Assembly (NCBI GenBank): GCA_027579435.1
Contig: JANBPK010001112.1
Location: 1-36,981, forward strand
Direction of reading: 5' to 3'
Source: Candolleomyces eurysporus
Taxonomy: Eukaryota; Basidiomycota; Agaricomycetes; Agaricales; Psathyrellaceae
DNA: 36,981 nt
Shown: positions 9,695-19,068 of the stretch, in pieces
Layout of the letters: each line of letters starts with the position of its first letter
How positions within the stretch are numbered: position 1 is the first letter of the stretch
The notes under the pieces: model-generated
What the model was told of the DNA's origin: nothing
Database searches by the model: none
Seen by the model: the letters and a program-made list of their open reading frames with translations, nothing else
Program-made: the position numbers and the translations under genes

Positions 9695-11940
9695 CTATGT
9701 ACCCGATAATCTATTGTCTAGCGCCAGGCCGTTCTTGCTACCATCTAAACAATGTTCCTGTCCGGGTCACCGCCATTGCCGCTGTGAGGAAGCGAACGTA
9801 GATTGAGATCATCGATCTCATCAGAATCAGAATATTGGCTGTTGTTGTTGGGTTCGTTGAAGATGAGCGATGAGACGATCTCCCGAGTTGCTGCTCCTTC
9901 CACCTTTCTCATGAGCAGAAGGAGCCTGCAAACTAAGATAGGAGAGATGCAGCTGATCACCCTAACCGATTTCCGCATTGTCAGTATTAATGCTCGAAGA
10001 ACTGGGAAGGAAACTCTGACTGACGTAGTAACAATGCCATAGGTGTCTTTTACCTAGTAAAAATAGGAGACATCTCGTAACGCAGGCTCAACAATAAAAA
10101 TATAGAAAACATACGGGGAACCCGGGTGTATCAAGCAGTACAAGCCCAATTCTTGCGGCTATCGCAGCTCCGTTGGTCAATGGAAAATGCCACTGCTGAT
10201 GCTCAGGAACACTCACCAAAGAGGATGAGATAATGAGCCCCGCCCTCTCTCCTGATGATGGCAATAAGGTAGCCGTTTTGCTGCCTATATCTGACCCAGA
10301 TTGCGTAGATTCCCAAAAGCAGAACAACTGAGTCAAGATCAGATGGACATCCTCTGTCACGCGCAAACGGTGGAACGTACAAACCGTCCCCAAAACGACG
10401 AGGTAACCGGTAACATGATCAAACGTATCAGTTGGTGGATTGAAGAAGTTACACTTGTATCCAAGACGAAGATACTCTGGGCTGGCCACTGACGCTAACA
10501 TATTGAGCGTATGAGGAGGGGAAAGCGCTACACAAGATGTCTGCAAGTACCTTGCGTATGGAGAGCACGTCGCAGTTTTGCGGCCGTGATAGGACCTGCC
10601 ACCGCCTGTCGATAAGGGTGGGTGTCAGACGAGCTACAGGTTGTACCAATCGGTGACCTACTACATATCCGATAATGGCACCAACCAATACACGGCGCTT
10701 TGCCCCTAGAAGGGCGTAGATACATAGTATCACTGCAACTGTTTTCGAACGTGAGACCAAGTCTCAAGCGGAGGATAGAGCACTTGTAAACCTTCCATCG
10801 AGTGCTCGGATATGTGGGTTGTGACTTGGCGAAATCGGAGGTGTCGGAGATTGCCAATGACACTGTATTGCATACAGCAGGGTTACTTACTGTCCGCTGA
10901 AATCCCCAGGGTTTGGCAAGTCTAAGAGGGAGTTAGTTTTTGATAGACTGAGTCGCCCAGGTAAGCAGCTTGATCTCACCGTTGGCCTCCAAGAACCCAC
11001 GTAGAAGGATCTCAAATCGACTAGAAAATTATGTTGTTAAGTACTTCGCGTCATTCATATTATGGGGATTGGTACTGCCTCACGGGAAAGGTATAGAACG
11101 TAAGAGACGAGAGCAGTGTATCTCGTAGAAAGATATAATATCTTGCCAAGTCTCCACTGCCCCGGCCATATTTCAGCCACCTAAAGCTCTATGATTAAGA
11201 CAAAGCTAGTCAGACTAGGCCACGTACGGTAGCGTACCTCTTGGTCTAACGTCGTCAAGCAGTGGTATGCCTTTGAGCGATAATTCAGCTAAAATCGATC
11301 TCGTTGATCAAAAGAGGATCATACAAAACCTATGACTCCAGCCACTGCACGTAGCAAGCATTTGTCCATCGGCCTTTTGTCGGTGTCAGCACTCTTCGAC
11401 TATAGAACAGTGCCCACATTCGATATACTAAATGGCTCCATGAACGATCGCTATTGAATCTGAGAGTGTGAGGAAGCTCACCTCATAAATCATCTGGTCA
11501 TGGAACGCTTCATAGTCGGCGGGGGTGTAAGGGGACATATCGGGTAGCAGACAGAAGGTGTGTTAGGGACAGGGAGTTTGGGCCAGTGCAGCTTATATTT
11601 GCTTTGTTGACGACGCGTAACTATGGCCTTCAGCGCAGCCGTCGATGGCACAAAGGCATGAATAGTAAATCATGATGCTGGTTGGAATTGGATAATCAGT
11701 CAAAGCACTAGAGTCGTTAAAACGAATGTGGAGTAGCGAAGCGCTCGGATTAACAACACCACGGGCACAGTTTTCGACAGCAGTACAGAACGTATAATCG
11801 AGATACTAGCCGATAGCGCTGGTGCTTACTACGTGTACTTACCTAACATCAAGTAGTACAACGCAGATTCTGAATAGAAGACCATCCCGCGATGTATATC
11901 AGTTCAAACAGAACTTCCATTTTTTCCTGAATGATGTGAG
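9695..11940. repeat. Tandem segmental duplication, right copy
   Basis: Right-hand copy of the block at about 7058-9260, in the same orientation, containing the DUF6533 gene 9745-11538. Similarity extends through introns and upstream DNA, so the event duplicated genomic DNA, not a spliced transcript. Confidence 0.75.
9745..11538 (-). pseudogene. DUF6533 membrane protein, duplicated copy with apparent frameshifts
   Basis: Same exon plan as the copy at 7112-8879. The first exon is 57 nt (11538-11482). Most later exons are open and well conserved: LTTLDQE then VAEIWPGQWRLGKILYL, CIYALLGAKRRVLV, VRYRQQNGYLIAIIRREGG and SPILVCRLLLLMRK, followed by a slightly longer polar tail. Two differences break the reading frame relative to the intact copy. 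One is a 1-nt deletion near 11287-11300 in the exon before LTTLDQE. The other is a 1-nt deletion near 10755-10770 at the start of the ALLGA exon. Both could be sequencing errors in a draft assembly; if real, this is a young pseudogene. The C-terminal exons look intact. Confidence 0.65.
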
Positions 11941-12049
11941 TGACTCTGCCTCTTAACGCCACAAGATCTACGAGGTTCCTGCGCATCACTTTGATTGCTC
12001 GCACCGCAACAGAAATAGAACCTGACTTTGTAGTCGAAATCGCGTCTAC

Positions 12050-12874
12050 CTAAGTAGGCCTACACAAACACGCTTCACTTGGAAGACCGCCGCACCTCGG
12101 ATCCATCACTGTGATTGTGTGTATGAACCGTAACTTCCCTCCTTCCAACCTAAACTCGTGACTATCTGGTCGCCCGGTCGCACAGTCCCCAAAGCTAAGA
12201 AATACGTCCACTGCCCCGACCGTTTCGTCAATCACATATCGCCTGTTCGCCATGTACACCACCCTGGACGGCACACCTAGGTTACACGAGTCCGTCGGTC
12301 GACCCTGGCCGGTATAGGACCCTCCTTCGAGTCGAGCACAAGGAGTACCCCAGGGAACAACGGTGCTCTTGTTGCTGAAAAGGTCGAGGTATGCGTCCGC
12401 ACCGGCCTTGATGACCGCCCGAGAGTCCCGTCTTGCTTCTGGAATGGGACTCCAGTCTTCCCTTGTCGCCCAATACAGAGTTCCAGTCGCGTTGAATAGC
12501 CAATCACCGGCGTCTGTAACCAAGGAATCGATCTGGGTGAGCTGACCCTCTGGTGTGTACCGCATCTGGGTTCCGATGACGTAGGGATGTCTGGAATCCG
12601 TGATGATGAGTTCTGTGTATGTAGCACATTGTGTGGTGTCGTGAAGGCTACGGTTGTGGTCGATACGAAGAGGCTGGGCGTGGACACTGTTCTGGATCGT
12701 CGAAGATTTGAAGTTTTCGGTGTAGACAGCGGTGGAGAGGGTGGAGATCTGGCCAGCGAGGCGAGATGAGACATAGGATTTGGTGAGCTCCTGCAGCATT
12801 GAGTAGCTGCATTGTGCTTGAGCAACGTGAATGAGAGTCAGAAAGGCAGCGAGCTTGACGACGGGACTCCACAT
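12050..12874 (-). CDS. Secreted DUF8021-family protein
   Basis: Single-exon gene of 274 aa from the ATG at 12874. A second in-frame ATG at 12907 would add 11 residues, but the TATA-like box lies only 26-31 bp upstream of it. The downstream start also puts a clean signal peptide first (MWSPVVKLAAFLTL, with a cut near AQAQ). The C-terminal half carries the block typical of DUF8021: a tryptophan-containing strand, EDWSPIPEARRDSRAVI, a VVPWGTPCARLEGG motif with a downstream CNLGVPSRVV, and a closing DSHEFRLEGGKLRFIHTITV segment. Seven cysteines suggest disulfides. DUF8021 proteins are fungal secreted proteins without a known activity. It stands between the DUF6533 tandem and a group of other small secreted-protein genes on the same strand. 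Confidence 0.85.
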   Translation of the reverse strand: MWSPVVKLAAFLTLIHVAQAQCSYSMLQELTKSYVSSRLAGQISTLSTAVYTENFKSSTIQNSVHAQPLRIDHNRSLHDTTQCATYTELIITDSRHPYVIGTQMRYTPEGQLTQIDSLVTDAGDWLFNATGTLYWATREDWSPIPEARRDSRAVIKAGADAYLDLFSNKSTVVPWGTPCARLEGGSYTGQGRPTDSCNLGVPSRVVYMANRRYVIDETVGAVDVFLSFGDCATGRPDSHEFRLEGGKLRFIHTITVMDPRCGGLPSEACLCRPT

Positions 12875-12932
12875 GCTGATAGAGGCGCAGTGATCAGTGC
12901 GGGGCATTTGAGAAGACAATGGGACTGGTTTA

Positions 12933-12938
12933 CTTATA
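12933..12938 (-). promoter_or_regulatory. TATA box of DUF8021 gene
   Basis: TATAAG on the minus strand, about 60 bp upstream of the ATG at 12874 and only 26-31 bp upstream of the in-frame ATG at 12907. It therefore favours the downstream start. Confidence 0.4.
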
Positions 12939-12939
12939 C

Positions 12940-14410
12940 AATAATGTTCCTCCGAGAACTGGAAGTAAAGAAGGGTCTCTTAACCATTTTCACGTTCATC
13001 CTTGATCCCAAACTTCTCGAGCTAAATTTATTTGACCCCATGATGTAGAGTCCGAGCGTCGCGAGTATTCGTCTCTCATTTAGTTTCTGAGCCAAGAAGG
13101 AGAAGTGGATGAAGCTTGGGATATCTGAAGTAACGAAGAATACATCGGACGAACCTTGACCCGGCCAATGTTCTAGGTCCGAGCGTGTGAACCTATATTG
13201 ATCCTCCAAGGGCGTTAATTGCAAACAGAGGCAAGCACGGCCAGACAGAGGCCCAACCGAAGTCAGCCTCAACCACTACAGTAGTTGCTGGTGGAACGAT
13301 GAACGTTATGGAAGGCAAGTCATGATATATAGAAGTAGGCCCTTTAGTCTGTTATTTGGACCATTATTCAGGCTTCAATTTGGAGGCTTTATACCGTCCT
13401 TAAGAGGCAGAATTAGCAAATGCCAAGTATCAGAAGGTGGATGACAGAGAATATCTCGAGGAGGTTTAGGATCACATCCGTCACCTACAAGAGGAGGAAC
13501 TGTTCTTTTTTACGGCAATATCTCACTGCGATTTGATCTTAGCCCCGTTTCGTACCTGATGACGTCCTCTGCGAGGTGTTTTTACAGCGTCCGGGAGATG
13601 GAGAATGGTTGTGACGGGTGCGGGGCTCTCTTGAAACAAATCCACGTTCTGGTGCGAGAGGACACGGTTGCGAGCATACGGCATATGGCAGACATCCTTG
13701 CGCAGTGTGCAAATCATTCCCCCTTTGACCTTCGCGCCACCTGGGCGGTAATCTGTTTACTTTTCAGAACATTCTTTACTCTGATTGGCCAGTCCGTGAA
13801 GTGATTAAACTTGCACCTAGTCTCAAACCTCACTCTCATCCAGACTACTCCATAGCCTTCAGCGCCTCTTCGTGTCGTGTGTCATGCCTGATGGGGGGAG
13901 ACGGAGCTGAATGTTCGAGACAATATCGGTTTTTCTTGGATGAAGGATGACCTTATTCTGCACAATTGGGCAGAGATTCAATTCTCGTGAGACTCTTTTA
14001 TTCGATATCCGAACTCTTTTAAGGATGGAAACGCGACTGTCAAATCCAGATTCTGTGAAACTTGTGTTGCGAAGCGGTCAGAGAGAATATTGAGCGAATT
14101 AGGCCTTCCAGAAGATGCCGCTCAGGCCTCGACTTGAATTTCATGGCCTCAAAGTGTCCATTATTGACTGAGCAAAAATATCCTGAATGGAAACTCTACT
14201 ACGCCCGAACATAAGTATTGAATCTTCCACTGCATAAAAAATTTCCCCGCTTCCATCCACCGGCTGAACTGGATGTGGTTCGCCCAAACAGATTGCGCAT
14301 TCCTAAATACCACTGCGTCAAGGAATTGCCACTTCCCGGACGTTTTCTTTGAATTTGATCGATCAGGTCCATGCTCGGTTATTCCAAACGCAAGAAGACA
14401 AGACGAAAGT
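12940..14410. other. No gene resolved
   Basis: About 1.5 kb. Plus-strand frames around 13440-13810 show some coding-like text (DHIRHLQEEELFFFTAISH near 13470, then an open frame 13559-13804), but an in-frame TAG interrupts it and I could not join exons. This may be a remnant of a gene. The rest shows nothing. Confidence 0.35.
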
Positions 14411-14714
14411 TCATCGTCGACTGTGCTTCCGCGATCTCGAAGGTGGAGGCCTCATTGGACTTCCCATCATGGGAGTTGAGTGAGTGGAGTCCCAGCCCTA
14501 ACCAACCCATCAGTCGCCGAGTCGAACGGGCCAGTATGTCCTATACCTTCGGAACGAGTTGGACGAGCCCGAGCCCGTTCGAGCGTTGATAAGCTTCAAG
14601 TTGACGATCCTCGATGTTGCGTAATGGTAAGGCGTACAAAGGCAGAGCTATGGTGAGGGCGGCAGATTGAAGCAAAGTCACTGCCGCGAGGAAGAATGTA
14701 AAGGTGAACCGCAT
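14411..14714 (-). CDS. Small secreted protein with basic tail
   Basis: Two exons, 14714-14547 and 14497-14411, separated by a 49-bp intron (GTATAG..TTAG), giving 84 aa. The first 24 residues are a strong signal peptide (MRFTFTFFLAAVTLLQSAA start, cut near ALTIALP). The mature part is short and cysteine-free. It has a segment LRNIEDRQLEAYQRSNG and ends in a proline/serine-rich, strongly basic tail (PPPSRSRKHSRR). No known domain is seen. Size, signal peptide and neighbourhood fit the class of small secreted proteins or effector-like peptides, but the role is unknown. A paired dibasic tail could be a processing site. There is no C-terminal CaaX, so it is not a mating pheromone precursor. Confidence 0.6.
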
Positions 14715-15490
14715 GGTAGAAGGGCGTAGTTCTGGTAGGTGGGAGACAGTCCAGCTGTAGGGATTCGACCTCGAACGTTGAACCTCTTAAAAACTGCTCA
14801 ACCGTGCCGCATGCCGCTTGCTCATGTCTTCCCTTCTATCACATTCCGCATCAATTGTCAAGTCGTAGGGGACGTTGAATGATGGCAACGCTCATCCAAG
14901 ATCACTGGGGCGTGGGCGTGGGTCGGGCCCGTTTCCTCTTTGCTAGAAAACCAGCTGCTCCTCGAAGGCCTGAACTTTCACGATTGCGCATTTCTAACGC
15001 ACCGTAAAGATTTCTCACTCAAGATGATCCAAATGCAGTACGGCCCGGTTTGCGGTTATGGCTTTGACACATAACGCTACTTCTCGTAAAACTTTGTTAT
15101 TGATGTCACCAGTCAGATTATCATTATCATTGAGAAGAATCAGGCGCACGTTCAGAATTGAACTAATAGTACCCGGACGTGATTCTCACGTACACGGAAA
15201 CTCCTGTATGTGACAAAGGCCGGTAGTACATATTCCTTGTAAGCCAGTGCATACCGTTGTCATTTCTTTCTGATGAGCGGTCCGGGTTCACATCTCTTCT
15301 AGGTTCCTGCGGCAAAAATGAATCACGGGCTCCCGACTTCTGGAAGGCCCGTGTCGTCATGCATCAATTCATACCGGAAGAAGTGTCCGCTGTCCACAGT
15401 CGTCGTGAACGGAGCTCCTTTCTCTCTCTTGCAACGGCATTTGGCAATCCGTAGTTCAGAGTTGTCTCGCCGAAACGTAGACAAAAAAGT
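14715..15490. other. Intergenic, no gene seen
   Basis: Upstream region of the small secreted protein gene and downstream region of the tRNA-Glu gene. Open frames on both strands at about 15160-15570 overlap the tRNA and appear to be chance. Confidence 0.45.
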
Positions 15491-15561
15491 TCCGATACCG
15501 GGAATCGAACCCCGAGCTACCGCGTGAAAGGCGGTAATGTTAGCCGTTACACCATATCGGA
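15491..15561 (-). tRNA. tRNA-Glu (UUC)
   Basis: Minus strand, 71 nt without CCA and without an intron. Acceptor stem TCCGATA/TATCGGA is perfect, the D arm is GTGTAACGGCTAACAT, and the anticodon stem ACCGC/GCGGT encloses loop CTTTCAC with anticodon TTC. The T arm reads CGGGG-TTCGATT-CCCGG, which leaves one G-G mismatch in its stem. Sequence and start base T are typical of fungal tRNA-Glu. Confidence 0.9.
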
Positions 15562-15785
15562 CTGACAAATCCTTCTTGCCGGCATCTTATCAGCGAGCCG
15601 TGCCAATGAAGGCGAGTGTTTTCTCAGCAAAGGGCACCGTGTTTCATGGGTATGTGTAATCCAAGATGTCTACCACGTCCACCAGTCAGACCCAGAGCTG
15701 TTTCCTAAGCCTCCAGACCGCCTCTCGTTGCCTGCGCTCTTCTCATGCGCCTTCAGCCTTCCACTCCTTTGACTATGGACCTGGG
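15562..15785. other. Short spacer
   Basis: About 220 bp between the tRNA-Glu gene and the stop of the CBM1 gene. It may contain a last exon of that gene if the GTACGT site just before the called stop is used as a donor. Confidence 0.4.
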
Positions 15786-16423
15786 TCAAAAGGTTTTCGT
15801 CAACGTACCCGTAGGGGCTGACAGTGAACACAAAGGGGTGGGTGTCTCGCAGACACAAAACGGACATGAGCTCCCTGTCAGATGCTGGCCCGTGGGGCAC
15901 AGTATCTTGCAGCTGGCGGAACAGGCGAGCGTCGAGGTGAGGCATGTCTTCGTCGGCTTGGGAGGGTCGGTGACCGTAGGCGTTGGCGCGACAATTTGGC
16001 ATTGATGGAGATCTACAGAACAAGAGTCAAGTGAAAGGTCGAGGTTATTCATTATTAGCAACGACAGGTAAATGAATGTCGGCCATGAACTCACAGGGAT
16101 CCACGAAAACACATTCGATCTGAAGCCCTTTGATTCTGGAGGCGAGGTCAGTCTTGTCAAACACAAACGTCAAAGTCGAACAAATGCAGCACTACGCACT
16201 GCTCACATCCCGTAGGGCCCTTGTAGGTCAGTCCTCCACCTATACTTCAGGTAAGGTTCAATTATATGAGAAACGGAGTATGCATAGGCTTACATTGACC
16301 GCCCAATGGAACGACAGGAGATGGGGTCGGGCTGGGAAACGCCACTGTAGAGGTCAAAGTCGGACTCCCGGCGACGAAGAACGTTTGGCAAAGTAGAGCA
16401 AGGGCGCTGAATCGATTTAACAT
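15786..16423 (-). CDS. Secreted CBM1 protein with antistasin-like cysteine cluster
   Basis: Four exons: 16423-16294, 16239-16196, 16119-16095 and 16012-15786, phases consistent, 141 aa. Residues 1-19 form a signal peptide, followed by a Ser/Thr/Pro linker. Then comes a fungal cellulose-binding module CBM1 (about residues 41-70): GGQCGGLTYKGPTGCEQC, then DPYLHQCQ, with the expected Gly/Cys spacing and aromatic residues. After a second Pro/Thr linker comes a cysteine-rich segment, CSASCKILCPTGQHLTGSSC followed by PFCVC. Its C-x10-C-x2-C-x-C spacing resembles antistasin-type protease-inhibitor repeats. No catalytic domain is present. A cell-wall or plant-polysaccharide-anchored small protein is inferred. 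The C-terminus is uncertain because a GTACGT donor precedes the stop. Confidence 0.8.
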
Positions 16424-16859
16424 GACTTGCTCCTGCGAGGGTATGATGACTGTCAGCAATTCAATTCGACCCCCTGCTGGTTGAAATACATGGACTACCT
16501 TCCCACATTTACTACCCAGGGTCTGCCATGTGATGTAGAACGGCATTTCAGGGGTGTCAGAGAAATTCCAAAGGGGACGGTTCCCTATGTCAAAATCAAC
16601 GTCTTTCCTCCCTTCTTTCGAGATATTTCCGAAAGGCTCCCTGATTAGCTTCGTGGGACACCGTCAAGAATCCGAGATCGACCCTCGCCGTCTCATGGGA
16701 ACAAGGTATGAGAGAATCCAATTTACTATAACCTTATCATACAGCTAAGTCAATCAGTCTACTAACACGAACCGTAACTTCAAGAATCTACCTGCCTACA
16801 TAACCCTTCAATGAGTTCAAGGGGACCAACTGCAGATCCCCGGACCAAGAAACAAAAAA
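16424..16859. other. Intergenic, no gene seen
   Basis: About 435 bp: the promoter side of the CBM1 gene and the 3' side of the mini-DUF4110 gene, both on the minus strand. No coding frame of note. Confidence 0.45.
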
Positions 16860-17632
16860 TCATTGGCAACCCTGACTCCGCCCTTGCGTACTGGCGCCAC
16901 GCGGGGCTTGTAAACCCTTCCTCGCCTGTCCTGGGTCATTGTCGAACACGCCTTCCGCCATAATCCTATGCACTTGGGATATCAGGGGTTGCAATGATTC
17001 TAGAGTGAAGTCGTCGTTAGGATCGAATGTCAAGATAACATTATCAAGTTGTAAAGGTGCGTAGATCAGGTCAATCCACGAACGGATGATCATGCAGGAC
17101 GGGCCACGAGGAAGGAAGTAACGCAGGATAAAACTGTGCAAGCGAGGAGAGAAGGAGCACCCACCAAACCGTTCTGCTGCCAACTTCTTGCTCGCATCAT
17201 CGCTATTACTCTGGGCTATCCGGCTCCAGTAGTCACCTGTTGCAGTTATGTCGTTGAGTAATGGGTGTGGTAAGCCCAAGAAACAGTCAGGATGCGTCCC
17301 GTCGAGTCGAGTTGGAGACAATGGATTAGCCAGGCGGTTGAGATCGACGAGCGTTCGTTGGAGATCGAGTTCGGTAGGACGGAAGCCAGACGACGTTTTG
17401 TTCGAAGTGGCAGAATACATACCGTGACGAAGGAAATAGGTCAGCTACGTTGTCATCGTCGAACAAGACTCCCTGGGCAGAAAAAGAAGGAGAAAGGGCC
17501 GGGAAAAAAGGAAAAGAATGAACGATACGCACGAGTTCTGGCATAAAACTTCTCGAATGTCTCTCCAGGAAACGGCGTACTCAACACATCTTCCTCCGAC
17601 CTAGTCACTATACCATTTGCAGCTGGGTTCAT
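16860..17632 (-). CDS. Stand-alone mini-DUF4110 protein (partial paralogue of the Kelch gene)
   Basis: Three exons, 17632-17533, 17236-17165 and 16999-16860, giving 103 aa with consistent phases. The product carries TPFPGETFEKFYART, then DYWSRIAQSNSDDASKKLAA, then ESLQPLISQVHRIMAEG. These match the last three exons of the Kelch gene at 19069-22482 (TPLPGETVAMFYARS, DYWTQKAASN, ESYKPLLAEVEKILAEAG). Both intron positions and phases are the same, so the copy was made from genomic DNA. Kelch repeats are absent. The first intron is long (296 bp) and holds an open frame, so an extra exon is possible. The start is the ATG just before NPAANG, as no better upstream ATG is in frame. A TATATATA box lies about 165 bp upstream. 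Whether it is functional is unknown. Confidence 0.7.
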
Positions 17633-17795
17633 CTTGATATGTAGGTCGGTGTCGTGAATGCTTCTGTGGGTTTGCAATGAAGGTTGAGCAGGGATGGTCG
17701 TGGTGTGGAGCAACAAGGAAACCGAGGGGGTATGAAGTATGAAATCATAGTAGGGTGAAAGGCGGCCGTTCTTGATGGGGACCTGGAGCCACTCC

Positions 17796-17803
17796 TATAT
17801 ATA
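17796..17803 (-). promoter_or_regulatory. TATA box of mini-DUF4110 gene
   Basis: TATATATA about 165 bp upstream of the called ATG. An out-of-frame ATG near 17750 would create a short upstream ORF ending close to the main start, which could lower translation. Confidence 0.35.
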
Positions 17804-19068
17804 GAGGCCGACGTATACCTACGTCAGTTGGCAGCATATGCCATCTTCGTTCCTCGTTGCGGGCGCATTAACGTGTCGACTGCCTCGATTCTCCTCCGTT
17901 GTCATACCAATACCGAAATAATATCATCGGGGACAACGACTTCGCCTTCTCTTCGCTCCGCCTTGGGGTGTACGTATCGTCTACTGTGCATTGCATAAGC
18001 CGTAGTCCATAAACCGTAGTCCGAATGCGCCACAGTATAATCCGTGTCTAAGCGGGAGGATGAAACGTTCAGCCTGCAGGAGATGGAATAGAGGTGATGG
18101 AAACGGAGATGGGTAGATCGAACGTGAAGGAATGACCAAGCGAAGGAACAAGATTCACATATGCGAGGCATTCCGCGACAAAACCAATAAGGCTGGATTG
18201 AGAATCAATGAGCTGAGAGAGTATCCGTGTGAGCACCCATGGCTAAGCGGATGAGGGAGGAGGGAACGAAGCAGAAAGCTCGCGTTGCGTGGACGAAGTG
18301 GGGGAGGAATGACGGAGCACGCACCTTCTTGCCCCGGGAGAAATGTAGAGTATTCGCCGGGGCATCCTTCAACCCTTGAGACTAATTAGACGATACCCCA
18401 AGCTGTTAACCGTGCCAATACGCACGAAGTCAGTATCTGAAGCGATCAAGAATTCGATTGCAGACGGCCCAGGCAGGAAAAGAGTGCAAGGTGGGATGGG
18501 AGACCAAGAGAAGCTCGAACTCCATGACTCATATGTAACTATACGCCCAATCTCCAACGCGTCCATTCGACTTGTCTTCGAGCGTAGTGTTATCCGTGTG
18601 TTCCCACTGCGAATCCTGATGATCCAGATCGGGAAAAGGCGTCTGGGAGTCCTTTCTCGCCACGACTTGAGGTGTTGTGAGAGCAGAGCAGGTTGTGACA
18701 GAAGGCGTGTTAGAGAAGGCGTTGACAGACAACTCCAAATAGGCGGGCCTGACAAGCCTTTCACATCGAATTAAGCTGATCCGACAACGTGAGGGGATGC
18801 CTCGTTGCCCCCAAGCGGGCGCGAAGGCTGGAGTACGATTTCCACGCTGCTTTAGCGTTGATACAGGTGTCAATAGATGTGCATTGGATGGTAAGAGGGG
18901 CGACGCGGATCATCAGCCCGTCCATTCCGGCGGCGTACCGAAAGGGGATGACGCTTTGGAAACTGATCGATGAAATTGGCTTCGTCTCGACCATACTCAG
19001 ACTGGACCATATCCCTGCTCTACTCATATACAGCCTCATAACGACGATAGATACCACTGTCTGCTGAG
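17804..19068. other. Unresolved region, possible minus-strand exons
   Basis: About 1.26 kb between the mini-DUF4110 gene and the Kelch gene. Minus-strand open frames at 19108-18761, 18873-18529 and 18764-18369 have a polar, Ser/Thr-rich composition that could be coding, but they lie in different frames and I found no convincing splice plan or recognisable domain. The right end must contain the Kelch gene promoter. Confidence 0.3.

Noticed and set aside
12277..12825. Second open frame inside the DUF8021 gene on the same strand
   Set aside because: It is out of frame with the conserved protein and has shadow composition.
12907..12907. Upstream ATG of the DUF8021 gene
   Set aside because: It lies only 26-31 bp from the TATA-like box and would put polar residues in front of the signal peptide.
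17453..17716. Upstream extension of the mini-DUF4110 protein to 17716
   Set aside because: The codon at 17716 is TTG, not ATG; the first in-frame ATG is at 17632.
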